Shown here: piece by piece, positions 1 through 8,871 of the stretch
Layout of the letters: each line of letters starts with the position of its first letter
Numbering within the stretch: the first letter of the stretch is position 1
Assembly (NCBI GenBank): GCA_026389315.1
Contig: JAPLIC010000061.1
Span: 99,349 to 163,348 of the forward strand
Origin: Cyanobacteriota bacterium
Lineage (GTDB): Bacteria; Cyanobacteriota; Cyanobacteriia; PCC-6307; Cyanobiaceae
Direction: 5' to 3'
Length of the DNA stretch: 64,000 nucleotides
Translations under genes and position numbers: made by a program
Notes under the pieces: generated by a model
Databases searched by the model: none
What the model was told of the DNA's origin: nothing
The model's input: only the letters and a program-made list of their open reading frames with translations

Positions 1-2
1 CC

Positions 3-1475
3 GAGTGGGGCCTGGAGCAAATGTGCAATGGCGAAGGCTACGACCTTTGTGTCGTTCCCTCCCTGACAATGGATCGGGCCGAAATGCGGCTGGTTCCCGG
101 TGCCCATCACTACGAAGAACGTCAACTGTTTGCCCTGATCCGCCTGCGCCATCCAGGGGTAAGGGCCGTCTATGTGACCAGCAAATTATTGCCGGACCTG
201 GTCGTCGATGCCGTCTTGGAACTACTGCCAGGGGTGCCTACGTCCCATGCCCGTAGACGCCTGAAACTTTTTGATTGCGTCGATGCTTCCGATCGTCCCC
301 TCACTGAAAAACTGCTCGAACGGCCTGCGTTGCTGGAGCGCATTGCCGAAGAAATGAGACCTGGTCGAAGTGTGCTGATTTGCTATGTGGTCACCGAACT
401 GGAGAAAGAACTATCCGAACGCCTGCAAATTCCCCTCCTGGGCACCGATCCGGACCTAGGCTGGTGGGGTAGCAAAGCGGGCGCGAAGCAATTATTTGCC
501 AATTGTGGTCTACCCCATCCTGCCGGTAGTCCCCTGGTCAAGGATCTGCCGGCCCTGGCACAAGCAACGGTCACCCTGTGGCAAGAACAACAGCCCCTGA
601 CTCGCGTCGTCGTGAAACTCAATGAGGGGTTCAGCGGCGAGGGGAATGCCTGTCTCGATTTGACCCCCCTGGCGCTGGCGACATGCCAACCGCAGGAGCA
701 GCAGCAACGACTGATCACAGCCCTCGAGCATCTGCCCATGCCGGCTCCGGAATGGCAATCCCTTCTCAACAGTCAAGGGGCCTTGGTCGAAGCCTGGTTG
801 GAGGGAGGGGATGAACTGCGCTCGCCCAGTGTGCAGGGGACCATTCTGCCGGGGGGTGATGTTCACCTGCTCTCCACCCACGAACAGATCCTTGGTGGTG
901 CCCAGGGGCAGACCTATGAGGGCTGTCGGTTCCCGGCGGATCGAGCCTATCGGCAACCCTTGATGGCCATGGGTCGAAAAGTTGGAGAAGCCCTTGCCGC
1001 AGCAGGGGCCCTGGAACGCTTTGCTGTCGATGCCCTCGCCCAACGCCAAGGCGATCGATGGGACCTCAAGGCGATCGAGATCAATTTGCGTCAAGGGGGC
1101 ACGACCCATCCGACCATGGCTCTCAATGCCATCAGTGGCGGCCAGCTCGATCAAACCAGTGGCCGCTACGTCTCCCCTTCAGGCGGCAATTTGTATTACC
1201 ACGCCACGGACACGTTGGTCGTGCCGGCGCTGCGAGGACTCTTGCCCGTCGACCTGATCGACATCGTGGCAGCCGCAGGTCTCCACTATGACCCTGTGCG
1301 TCAGCGAGGCAGCGTTTTCCACTTGCTGGGCTGCCTTTCAGAATTTGGCAAAGTTGGCATGACCTGCATCGGCCGGAGCCGGGCAGAGGCCGAGGCGGTC
1401 TACAGCGCCACGGTGTCCCAAGTGTTGGCCGGTGCCAAGCGCCACCTGAACTCCTCCGGCTTGGTTGCTGATTGA
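3..1475 (+). CDS. PGM1-related ATP-grasp peptide ligase (5' partial)
   Basis: This looks like an ATP-grasp carboxylate-amine ligase of the PGM1-related (pheganomycin ligase-like) family. Such enzymes activate a carboxylate with ATP and join it to an amine. Visible family hallmarks are KLNEGFSGEGN in the nucleotide-binding region, the STHEQILGGAQGQTYEGC stretch, and EINLRQGGTTHP, which holds the metal-binding Glu/Asn pair. The reading frame is open to the left edge (GAG at base 3), so the ATG at 21 may be internal and the N-terminus missing. The natural substrate cannot be read from the sequence. No peptide precursor gene is visible downstream; a coiled-coil membrane protein follows 36 bp later. 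Confidence 0.72.
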   Translation, partial: EWGLEQMCNGEGYDLCVVPSLTMDRAEMRLVPGAHHYEERQLFALIRLRHPGVRAVYVTSKLLPDLVVDAVLELLPGVPTSHARRRLKLFDCVDASDRPLTEKLLERPALLERIAEEMRPGRSVLICYVVTELEKELSERLQIPLLGTDPDLGWWGSKAGAKQLFANCGLPHPAGSPLVKDLPALAQATVTLWQEQQPLTRVVVKLNEGFSGEGNACLDLTPLALATCQPQEQQQRLITALEHLPMPAPEWQSLLNSQGALVEAWLEGGDELRSPSVQGTILPGGDVHLLSTHEQILGGAQGQTYEGCRFPADRAYRQPLMAMGRKVGEALAAAGALERFAVDALAQRQGDRWDLKAIEINLRQGGTTHPTMALNAISGGQLDQTSGRYVSPSGGNLYYHATDTLVVPALRGLLPVDLIDIVAAAGLHYDPVRQRGSVFHLLGCLSEFGKVGMTCIGRSRAEAEAVYSATVSQVLAGAKRHLNSSGLVAD

Positions 1476-1511
1476 GAATGTCTCTAGCTTGGCTTAGACC
1501 GAATCCACGGC

Positions 1512-2027
1512 ATGTTCCAGCCCAACCCCAAGGCCGACCCCTACGGCGAGCAAGAGATCCGTAGGCGGCTTCCGTCCAGCAACTGGTTGAAATTTGTGCA
1601 GATCGGCCTCACAGGGCTCCTGGCATTGATGGGCTACTGGCTGGCCATCAAGACCAGTGACAACGGCCATAGCCTTCAGCATCTCAATCAACGAATCCGC
1701 GCCCTGGAAACCAGCCGAGGGCCTGACCAGACCCGCAAGCTGCAGGAACAACTCCGTGCGATGGCCGATCGACTCCAGACCCTGGAGGCCGAAAATGATC
1801 GACTGCAGTCCATTGAGTTGCGTCAAAGCCAAGAACGGCAGATGCGCTTGCTGCAACAAGCGGCGCCGGCGTCTAGGCCAGCCCCTGGGACACCCAGCTC
1901 CCTGGGCAAGAGGATGCCCTATATGGTTCCTGTGCCCAAGATGCCCGAGAGACTTCCCTCGGCCATCACTCCTCGCAGCCTGCAGAAGCCGCCCGAGAAC
2001 CTGGGCAGCAGCCTGGCCACTCCCTAG
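1512..2027 (+). CDS. hypothetical membrane-anchored coiled-coil protein
   Basis: I do not recognise this 171-aa protein. It has a short polar N-terminus, one hydrophobic segment at about residues 27-45 (KFVQIGLTGLLALMGYWLAI), then a charged heptad-like stretch rich in Leu, Gln, Arg and Glu (about 55-115) that should form a coiled coil, and a Pro/Ser-rich tail. The single anchor plus extended coil suggests a bitopic membrane protein. It starts 36 bp after the PGM1-like ligase on the same strand and ends 16 bp before the convergent permease gene. It could be co-transcribed with the ligase. Function unknown. Confidence 0.6.
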   Translation: MFQPNPKADPYGEQEIRRRLPSSNWLKFVQIGLTGLLALMGYWLAIKTSDNGHSLQHLNQRIRALETSRGPDQTRKLQEQLRAMADRLQTLEAENDRLQSIELRQSQERQMRLLQQAAPASRPAPGTPSSLGKRMPYMVPVPKMPERLPSAITPRSLQKPPENLGSSLATP

Positions 2028-2043
2028 ATCAGCCAGGAAATTG

Positions 2044-2886
2044 TCAACCCTTGACCGCATTGGCAGTGGCACTGGGAAGAATATAACGCTGCAACAAGAT
2101 AAAAATCAACAAAACAGGTAGGATTGAAACGATAGCGCCTGCTGCAACCAATCGCCAATCAAGGGAGAAACTGCTGGATAGCTGCTGCAACCCTAGTGGC
2201 AAAGTAAAAAGACTGGGATCATCAATAATAATCAAAGGCCATAAAAAATCACCCCAAGTCCCGATAAATACAAACATGGCAAGGGTAATCAAATCAGCCT
2301 TTGCCGCAGGCAGCATCACATTCCACCATTCCCCTAAGGGACTGCAACCATCGATACGTGCCGCTTCCTCAAGTTCAACCGGCACTGCCAAAAAACTCTG
2401 TCGTAGCAAGAAAATACCAAAGGCGGTCGCCGCCTGGGGCAGAATCAATGCCAAAAGACTATTGCGCAAACCAATCTGAACCATCAATAGATAGAGAGGA
2501 ATCATCACTACCTGAAAGGGAATCAAAATTGTGGCCACCACCAAAGCCAAGACCAAGCCACGACCGGCAAAACGCAAGCGTGCCAGGGGATAGGCCGCCA
2601 ACGAACAAAACAACAGATTCGCCAAAACGGCCAGGCCGCTGACAATGGTGCTATTGGCAAGGTAAGTCACCATTGGGTTGGCTGCGAAGAGGCGCTGGTA
2701 TGCCTGCAGGCTGGGCTGGACGGGCAACAGGGTAGGTGGGGAAGCAAAAATATTTTCACTGGGACCTTTTAAAGAGGTACTGAGTAACCAAATCAGGGGC
2801 AAAAGCATCAATAGGGCTAGTAACAGCAGACCGATGAGCTGGAGTGCCGACACGAAACCAGAAGGACGGACGCCGTCAGGGGCCAT
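2044..2886 (-). CDS. carbohydrate ABC transporter permease (MalG/UgpE type)
   Basis: Inner-membrane permease of a binding-protein-dependent sugar importer. The 280-aa protein has about six hydrophobic segments and the EAA loop that docks on the ATPase (EEAARIDGCSPLGEWWNVML, about residues 170-190). This is the pattern of the MalG/UgpE half of CUT1 transporters. The usual partners (second permease, solute-binding protein, ATPase) are not in the window, so it is either an isolated subunit or its partners lie elsewhere in the genome. It starts 14 bp after the end of the minus-strand hypothetical gene upstream and could be read from the pgl/CIA30 side. Substrate is not predictable here. Confidence 0.85.
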   Translation of the reverse strand: MAPDGVRPSGFVSALQLIGLLLLALLMLLPLIWLLSTSLKGPSENIFASPPTLLPVQPSLQAYQRLFAANPMVTYLANSTIVSGLAVLANLLFCSLAAYPLARLRFAGRGLVLALVVATILIPFQVVMIPLYLLMVQIGLRNSLLALILPQAATAFGIFLLRQSFLAVPVELEEAARIDGCSPLGEWWNVMLPAAKADLITLAMFVFIGTWGDFLWPLIIIDDPSLFTLPLGLQQLSSSFSLDWRLVAAGAIVSILPVLLIFILLQRYILPSATANAVKG

Positions 2887-2900
2887 GACGCTTGCGTGAT

Positions 2901-3299
2901 TCAGGACGCCCCATCTTGGGACCCAGCCAGCAAAGCCCGCAGGCGTCTGGCCAGGGCCTCAAGCGGCGCCCCCTCAGCGGGGCGATCACAACGCAGTCCA
3001 CTGTGGCCATCCATCCAAACCGGATGACTGCCTTGCCAAAGAATCGGTCGCCCGTCATCGGACATCCAGGCCAGGGTGAGATGCAAATCACGGCCACTCT
3101 GATAAATTTCCAACTCCAAGTCTGCCTCGGGGCATCGCTCGCCGCTGGCATCACGTGCATGGAGGCTCAGGCAACAGTCGAGACTGTCCTGTCCCAGCAA
3201 AGGCGCTGGCGAATCGTCTCGGGCTAAAACGGCATGGCGAAAAGGTTTGCGGCAAAGATCAGCCGCCGCAGCGACTAACTGAATCAGATCTGCATTCAT
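2901..3299 (-). CDS. conserved cyanobacterial-type hypothetical protein
   Basis: A 132-aa soluble protein with no recognised motif, signal peptide or membrane segment. It contains an acidic central part (about residues 50-75) and an Arg/Ala/Leu-rich C-terminal helix. It sits between the CIA30 gene (10 bp away) and the ABC permease (14 bp), all on the minus strand, which supports a real gene in a tight transcription unit. No function can be assigned from the sequence. Confidence 0.6.
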   Translation of the reverse strand: MNADLIQLVAAAADLCRKPFRHAVLARDDSPAPLLGQDSLDCCLSLHARDASGERCPEADLELEIYQSGRDLHLTLAWMSDDGRPILWQGSHPVWMDGHSGLRCDRPAEGAPLEALARRLRALLAGSQDGAS

Positions 3300-3309
3300 C
3301 TAGATTCAG

Positions 3310-3864
3310 CTAGATAATGGCGTGAATCGCCCGCAGTTGGATCTGCAGGGGGCCAGGTCGGAAGCCCGGATTGAGGCCCCCATCATCACCAAATTTAGAA
3401 TGCAAAATCTGCAGGCGATTGATGCGCGAGGCATCAAAATGCAACGGCAAGCCCATGGGCAAGGCATTGACAGGTTTAGCCCTGATTGAAGCGGTCAGGT
3501 CGCTGAAACGGACCCCAACCTGGGTGAGGCCATCGGGCTCGGTACCAAATTCAGCCACCCAACGCAGTCCGCCGGGGATCAACTCCGTCAGACCGGCGAC
3601 GCCATCGGCGCAGGCCACGGCCAGCTTGTAGCGACGGCCATCACCCAGCAAATCAAGCTGGAAAGCACCGTAGGACGACAGGTCAAGCGGTGGCGAAAAC
3701 AGGGGCGATCGCACGCTCACAAACCCTCCCCCCGTTTCAACGACCTCTGCCTCCAGGGTAAGGCCAGCGGCGGCCACCCTGGTCGTGCCTTGGCTGCGGC
3801 CCCCCATGATGGTGTCATTGAGGGCATGCCAGCCACTGAATCCGTTGCCTTCGACGATCACCAT
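3310..3864 (-). CDS. CIA30 family protein
   Basis: A 184-aa protein of the complex I intermediate-associated protein 30 (CIA30) family, a galactose-binding-like beta-sandwich fold. The N-terminal signature GWHALNDTIMGGRSQG is characteristic, followed by alternating beta-strand-like segments and a conserved core around FQLDLLGDGRRYKLAV. In eukaryotes CIA30 helps assemble NADH dehydrogenase; in cyanobacteria the role is unsettled, so involvement in NDH-1 is only inference. Its start overlaps the end of pgl by 7 bp, indicating co-transcription with the oxidative pentose phosphate genes. Confidence 0.8.
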   Translation of the reverse strand: MVIVEGNGFSGWHALNDTIMGGRSQGTTRVAAAGLTLEAEVVETGGGFVSVRSPLFSPPLDLSSYGAFQLDLLGDGRRYKLAVACADGVAGLTELIPGGLRWVAEFGTEPDGLTQVGVRFSDLTASIRAKPVNALPMGLPLHFDASRINRLQILHSKFGDDGGLNPGFRPGPLQIQLRAIHAII

Positions 3865-4577
3865 GACGTTGTGCCTGCGGCGGCAGCCTGATCGGCCAGA
3901 ACGATGACTTCCGTTTCGGGCTGAACAAGCCGCGCAGGGGTGCGTTGGGGCGATTCATCGGGATCCAGCAAACGCCTTAGCGCCTCACTTTTGCCGGAGC
4001 CACTGACGAGAAAGACCACCTTGCGGGCGGCGGAAAGCAAAGGGGCCGTCATCGTGATACGCGCCATGCCCTTGCCCTCACTTACCGTCACCCACTGGTC
4101 CGTCACCATGGTGGCAGGGGTGCCTGGAAACAAGGAGGCCGTATGGCCGTCATCGCCCAGACCCAGGAGGACCAAATCAAGGCGTGGCGGCGATCCGACA
4201 CAAAGTTGCATGATCTCTTGGCCATAAGCCGCGGCACCCAGCTCAGGCGTGGCAAGGTCTGTTGGAACTGGGTGAAGATTGGCCCCGGCCGCAAGGGGGC
4301 GGGCCAGCAGGCTGGCCTTGAGAAGGCCCAGATTGCTGGCCGGATCGTCCGCAGCGACCCAACGCTCATCACCCAACCAGACATCAACTCGCTCCCAGGG
4401 GAGATGTTCATCCCCCAGCAATCGGTAGGTGGCCGCCGGGGTGGTGCCACCGGCCAGGGCAATCTGGGCGCGATCGCGGGCGGCAAGCACCAGATCGATC
4501 TGGCAGGCGAGCACCTGGGCCGTCTGCTGGGCCAGCTTCTCTTGGGATTCGACAACAATCAGGCTGTAGCGCGTCAT
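3858..4577 (-). CDS. pgl: 6-phosphogluconolactonase
   Basis: Hydrolyses 6-phosphogluconolactone to 6-phosphogluconate, the second step of the oxidative pentose phosphate pathway, in the cytosol. The 239-aa length is normal for the family. Recognisable blocks are LAGGTTPAATYRLL near residues 40-55, VDVWLGDERWVAADDPASN, and the GLGDDGHTASLFPGTP motif holding the conserved His/Asp region. It lies 25 bp downstream of gnd, the next enzyme in the pathway, so the two are almost certainly one operon. Its end overlaps the CIA30 gene start. Confidence 0.95.
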   Translation of the reverse strand: MTRYSLIVVESQEKLAQQTAQVLACQIDLVLAARDRAQIALAGGTTPAATYRLLGDEHLPWERVDVWLGDERWVAADDPASNLGLLKASLLARPLAAGANLHPVPTDLATPELGAAAYGQEIMQLCVGSPPRLDLVLLGLGDDGHTASLFPGTPATMVTDQWVTVSEGKGMARITMTAPLLSAARKVVFLVSGSGKSEALRRLLDPDESPQRTPARLVQPETEVIVLADQAAAAGTTSW

Positions 4578-4602
4578 GGAGCCTCTGGAATAGGAGAAGG
4601 GC

Positions 4603-6021
4603 TCAACCCAACCATTCGGTATGGAAACTACCGGGCTGATCCGTGCGTTCGTAGGTGTGGGAACCGAAGCAATCCCGCATCGCCTGGATCAGATTCTGGG
4701 GAAGGCGAGCGGTGCGATAGCTGTCGATGTAATCGAGGCTGCTACTTAAGCAAGGAACCGGGATTCCCGCCAACGCTGCCTCCGCAACCACTTGGCGCAG
4801 ACCCGGCAGGCGTCGGTTGATCTGCTCGGCAAACCAGGGGTCAACCATCAGATTGGGCAGGGCAGGCTGGGCGACATAGGCCTCTTGAATGCGCTGCAAC
4901 AGGCGAGCACGAATAATGCAGCCACCCTTCCAGATCTGGGCGATCGCAGCGAAATCAAGATTGTAGTCGTGCAGGCGGGAAGCGGTCTGCAAAAGGGCCA
5001 TGCCTTGGGCATAGCTGGCGATGGCAGAAAGGATGATGGCATCCCGCAATGTGGGCATCCCCTCAGACGGTTCGCCCAGGTGGAAGGGGCTGGCAGGAGG
5101 GGCCTTCAAAATCGTCTCGGCAGCGACCCGCTCGCTTTTGAGCGAGCTCAGGACCCTGCCGTTCAAGGCGGCATAGATTGTGGGAACGGGCACTCCCATC
5201 TCAAGGGCACTTTGAACAGTCCAAAGACCAGTGCCTTTTTGACCCGCCGCATCAACAATCAATTCAACTAGATCAGCACCGGTAGCCGGATCTTTGGTGT
5301 GTAAACAAACTTCGGTGATCTCAACAAGAAAGGAAGCCAATTCTTCAGTTTGATTCCAAATGCCAAGCACGTCGGCCATGGCGTCGCCCTTGAGGCCAGC
5401 CCCCCGTTTCATCAAGTCGTAGGCTTCGGCCAGTATCTGCTCAATGCCGTACTCAATGCCGTTGTGGACGGTTTTGACGAAATGCCCGGCACCGCCAGGG
5501 CCGATAAAGGTGACACAAGGACCATCTTCGACCTGGGCAGCCATGCAGCTGACCATGCTTTCGATCGCGTCGTAGGCGGAGCGGGTACCGCCCGGCATCA
5601 TGCTGGGCCCTTCCAACGCACCCTTGGCGCCGCCGGATACCCCCATACCAATGAAGCCGAAACTGCGGCTTTCCAGTTCAGCGACGCGACGTTCGGTGTC
5701 TGTGTAAAGCGAATTGCCACCATCAATGAGCAGATCCCCTTCTTCGAGCATGGGGGCCAAGGTGGCGATCAGGTCGTCGACAGGCTGGCCCGCCTTGACC
5801 ATCATCAAAATGCGCCGGGGTCTCTCAAGGGCTGCCACAAACTCTGGAAGAGTTTCAGCACCCACGATGGCCTTGCCGGCACCTCGCCCCAGCAGGAATT
5901 CATTGGTCTTGGCGTAGGTACGGTTGTAGACCACGCTGGAGAAGCCATTGCGCTCAGCGTTCAACACCAGGTTTTCGCCCATCACACCAAGGCCGATCAG
6001 TCCGAAATGTGCCTTGCCCAT
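4603..6021 (-). CDS. gnd: 6-phosphogluconate dehydrogenase (NADP+, decarboxylating)
   Basis: Oxidatively decarboxylates 6-phosphogluconate to ribulose 5-phosphate, producing NADPH. The 472-aa protein shows the Rossmann start GLIGLGVMGENLVLN, the substrate-binding GGAKGALEGPSMMPGG block (about residues 129-144), the catalytic region GAGHFVKTVHNGIEYG, and a standard C-terminus. The ATG at 6021 gives the expected length. It precedes pgl by 25 bp and follows glgC by about 108 bp of non-coding DNA that may hold its own promoter. Confidence 0.97.
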   Translation of the reverse strand: MGKAHFGLIGLGVMGENLVLNAERNGFSSVVYNRTYAKTNEFLLGRGAGKAIVGAETLPEFVAALERPRRILMMVKAGQPVDDLIATLAPMLEEGDLLIDGGNSLYTDTERRVAELESRSFGFIGMGVSGGAKGALEGPSMMPGGTRSAYDAIESMVSCMAAQVEDGPCVTFIGPGGAGHFVKTVHNGIEYGIEQILAEAYDLMKRGAGLKGDAMADVLGIWNQTEELASFLVEITEVCLHTKDPATGADLVELIVDAAGQKGTGLWTVQSALEMGVPVPTIYAALNGRVLSSLKSERVAAETILKAPPASPFHLGEPSEGMPTLRDAIILSAIASYAQGMALLQTASRLHDYNLDFAAIAQIWKGGCIIRARLLQRIQEAYVAQPALPNLMVDPWFAEQINRRLPGLRQVVAEAALAGIPVPCLSSSLDYIDSYRTARLPQNLIQAMRDCFGSHTYERTDQPGSFHTEWLG

Positions 6022-6129
6022 GGAGTTGGTTTGGATTGGAAAGTGGTTATGCTCTATTGTGCCGAATTGCGGTGATCAGAAGTCAAATTCAGAGCTGTTG
6101 TCAGGAAGCGCTGTCTTAGACGGCTGAGT

Positions 6130-7425
6130 TCAAATGACAGTGCCATCGGCGATACTGCCGTTCTTGACAACAACGACGATGCCATTTCTAATATAAAAAT
6201 TAAGTTCTGGCCTGTCCGCATCCTCGACACGATCCTTGTTGACAATCGTCACATCGCTGCCAATTCGCACATTTTTGTCAAGAATGGCCCCTTTCACTGT
6301 CGTTCCCCGGCCGACCCCGATGGGAATCCCGCCCCGCTCCCTCAGGATCAACCTCTCCTCGGTGGACTCAAAGTAGTCGGCCCCCATCACCAACGTGTCC
6401 TGCAGAACTACTTGATCTTCAATCCGACTGCGCACCCCAAGCACGCAGTGGTGAATAGTGCAGGCCTTAAGCAAGCTGCCCTCACAAATGATTGACTCTG
6501 TGACTTGGGCGTCTTGTAATTTACTCGGTGGCAGATAGCGTGGTCGCGTATATATAGGAAACTGTTCGTCATAAAATGAAAAAGCTGGATTAGGTTGGGC
6601 TGTTAGAGCAAGATTGGCCTCATAAAATGCTCCGATAGTGCCAATATCTTCCCAATAATCATCGAAGAGATAACTTTGCAGTGCATCACCGCGGGCCAAT
6701 GAAGCAGGAATGATCTCCTTGCCAAAATCAGTGGCTTGAGGGTGCGAATTAAGTAGATCAAAAAGGGTATCGCGACTGAAAACATAGATGCCCATCGAGG
6801 CCAGATAGGGGCGCTTACTGGCCTGGTCAGCCGAGAGACCCAAAGCCGAAGTGTCGACCCGCATGGCTTCCAAGGCCTCTCCCTTGGGCTTTTCACGGAA
6901 CTCCTCAATGCGACCGGAGGCATTGGTGCGCATCAATCCAAAACCTTCGGCCTGGGCGGCATCGACAGGAAGAGCACCCACGCTGAGATTGGCACCGGTT
7001 TCAATATGATGACGAACAAATTTCGAGTAATCCATTCGATAAAGCTGATCCCCGGAGAGAATCAAATAATGATCAACATCCCATTCTTGAAACAACCACT
7101 GGTACTTGCGTACGGCATCGGCAGTACCTTCAAACCAGCTTGGACTATCTGGGGTTTGCTGAGCGGCCAAAACTTCAACAAAACCCTGGCCAAAACCAGC
7201 CGAAAGGTTGTAGCTCATCGTCAGGTGACGATTCAGCGAGGCACTGTTGTACTGGGTCAGGACATAGATCTTATTGATCTCTGAATTGATGCAATTGCTG
7301 ATGGGAATGTCGATGAGCCGAAACTTACCAGCCAGGGGAACCGCTGGCTTGGCACGCATCTTGGTGAGGGGATAGAGGCGTGTTCCTGCTCCGCCTCCAA
7401 GGATAATCGCCAGAACCCGTTTCAT
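6130..7425 (-). CDS. glgC: glucose-1-phosphate adenylyltransferase (ADP-glucose pyrophosphorylase)
   Basis: Makes ADP-glucose from glucose-1-phosphate and ATP, the committed step of glycogen synthesis. The start [20 protein letters not shown] includes the nucleotide-binding loop, and the length from the ATG at 7425 (431 aa) matches cyanobacterial GlgC. The ORF-track start at 7434 is a TTG three codons upstream and is less likely. The C-terminal left-handed beta-helix with allosteric residues (for example near the [15 protein letters not shown] end) is intact. The cyanobacterial enzyme is activated by 3-phosphoglycerate and inhibited by phosphate (family knowledge). It stands between hemA and gnd. 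Confidence 0.97.
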   Translation of the reverse strand: MKRVLAIILGGGAGTRLYPLTKMRAKPAVPLAGKFRLIDIPISNCINSEINKIYVLTQYNSASLNRHLTMSYNLSAGFGQGFVEVLAAQQTPDSPSWFEGTADAVRKYQWLFQEWDVDHYLILSGDQLYRMDYSKFVRHHIETGANLSVGALPVDAAQAEGFGLMRTNASGRIEEFREKPKGEALEAMRVDTSALGLSADQASKRPYLASMGIYVFSRDTLFDLLNSHPQATDFGKEIIPASLARGDALQSYLFDDYWEDIGTIGAFYEANLALTAQPNPAFSFYDEQFPIYTRPRYLPPSKLQDAQVTESIICEGSLLKACTIHHCVLGVRSRIEDQVVLQDTLVMGADYFESTEERLILRERGGIPIGVGRGTTVKGAILDKNVRIGSDVTIVNKDRVEDADRPELNFYIRNGIVVVVKNGSIADGTVI

Positions 7426-7543
7426 GCTGGTCAAGTACCCACTCTTGCAGAGAAAAACGTAGAGGAACGAAGGCCGTTCTGGCTAGCCACCGCAGCACTT
7501 CGATGCAAGGGGCTAACAACAAGCAGGAACTTGATACAAAAGG

Positions 7544-8854
7544 TCATTGGTCCTGGGGATTATCGGAAAGTTCGAAGAGATCCTCCAGCACCTTCATCGC
7601 ATTGTGGCGCTGCGCTCGAGCTTGGGGCGAACGCAAACGGGTCACAGGAGTGTGAAGAATCTTATTGATAATGCCCTTACTGAGGGCTTCCACCACCTTG
7701 CGCTCCCTGACGGAAAGATCGGGCCCCATGCGACTGAGGGCTTTTTGCAATTCCTGCTCACGAATGTCCTCCATTTTCATCCGTAGGCAATTCACGAGCG
7801 GAACCGCCTCAAGGCCGTCCCACCATTCCAGGAAAAGGCGGGACTCTTCTTGCAGCAAAACCTCCGCTTCGGCGGCAATTTCCCGTCGCGCTTCCTGATT
7901 CCGGGCCACGACCTCCTGGAGGTCATCGACGTCGAAAGCTTCAACACCTGGCAACTCTCCCGCATCAGCTGAAATATTGCGGGGAACACCAATGTCGATC
8001 AACATCAGGCTGGAACGCCGATTCAATCCAGCCAAACGGGATGCGGTGATCACAGGTTCTTCCGCCGCTGTACTGGTGAAGACAAGCGAACAGGTGCTCA
8101 GACAGTGATCGAGATCGCTCAGGGGACGGCACTGGACAGGCAGGGCTGGGAAATCGGTCGCCAAGGCTTCGGCGCGGGCCACAGTGCGATTAAGGATCAC
8201 CGCGCCGCGGCAGCCCTTAGCACTTAGGTGTTGCAGAAGCAGCCGTGCCATCCGCCCCGCTCCCACCACGGCCACCTGTTCCTGGTCGAGGGGCAGCAAG
8301 TCATCAAGCCCTCGGGCCTGACCCAACTTCAACTGGGCCAATTCGACAGCCGCAGAACTGATGGAAACGGCTCCCGTACCAAGATTTGTTTCCGTACGAA
8401 CCCTTTTGCCCGTACTCACGGCCTGATTCAGTAGCCGGTTCAAAATCGGACCGACAGAACGATGCTCCTGGCCCAGTCGCACCATCTTTTTGACCTGGGA
8501 GAGAATCTGACCCTCCCCCAGAACCAGACTATCGAGACCCGCTGCCACCCTTAACAGGTGGGAGATGGCATCTTCGTGGTGGTAGGTGAACAGATGGGGG
8601 GCCAGATCATCGATGGGCAGGCCCGAAACCTGACTCAGGAAGGACCCAACGGCGTGGGCCCCTTGGTCGGGATGGCGAAGCAGGGCGTAGATCTCGAGTC
8701 GGTTGCAGGTGCTGAGGATGGAAGCCTCAAGCACCTGCTCATCGGCCCGCAACGCCTGCAACGAGACCTCCATGGTCTGCTCAGGGATACTCAGCCGTTC
8801 CCGAATTTCAACGGGAGCGGTGCGGTGGCTGAGGCCGATAACGGCGATGTGCAT
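7544..8854 (-). CDS. hemA: glutamyl-tRNA reductase
   Basis: Reduces glutamyl-tRNA(Glu) to glutamate-1-semialdehyde with NADPH, the first committed step of haem, bilin and chlorophyll synthesis. I start it at the ATG at 8854 (MHIAVIGLSHRTAPVEIRER), which gives the typical 436 aa; the ORF track begins upstream inside glpX. The catalytic cysteine lies in STCNRLEIYA (about residue 50), the NADPH-binding loop is VVGAGRMARLLLQHL, and the C-terminal dimerisation helix is complete. It begins 17 bp after the glpX stop, so transcription with glpX is likely. Confidence 0.97.
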   Translation of the reverse strand: MHIAVIGLSHRTAPVEIRERLSIPEQTMEVSLQALRADEQVLEASILSTCNRLEIYALLRHPDQGAHAVGSFLSQVSGLPIDDLAPHLFTYHHEDAISHLLRVAAGLDSLVLGEGQILSQVKKMVRLGQEHRSVGPILNRLLNQAVSTGKRVRTETNLGTGAVSISSAAVELAQLKLGQARGLDDLLPLDQEQVAVVGAGRMARLLLQHLSAKGCRGAVILNRTVARAEALATDFPALPVQCRPLSDLDHCLSTCSLVFTSTAAEEPVITASRLAGLNRRSSLMLIDIGVPRNISADAGELPGVEAFDVDDLQEVVARNQEARREIAAEAEVLLQEESRLFLEWWDGLEAVPLVNCLRMKMEDIREQELQKALSRMGPDLSVRERKVVEALSKGIINKILHTPVTRLRSPQARAQRHNAMKVLEDLFELSDNPQDQ

Positions 8855-8871
8855 GGAGTAGCGGTGTCCGC

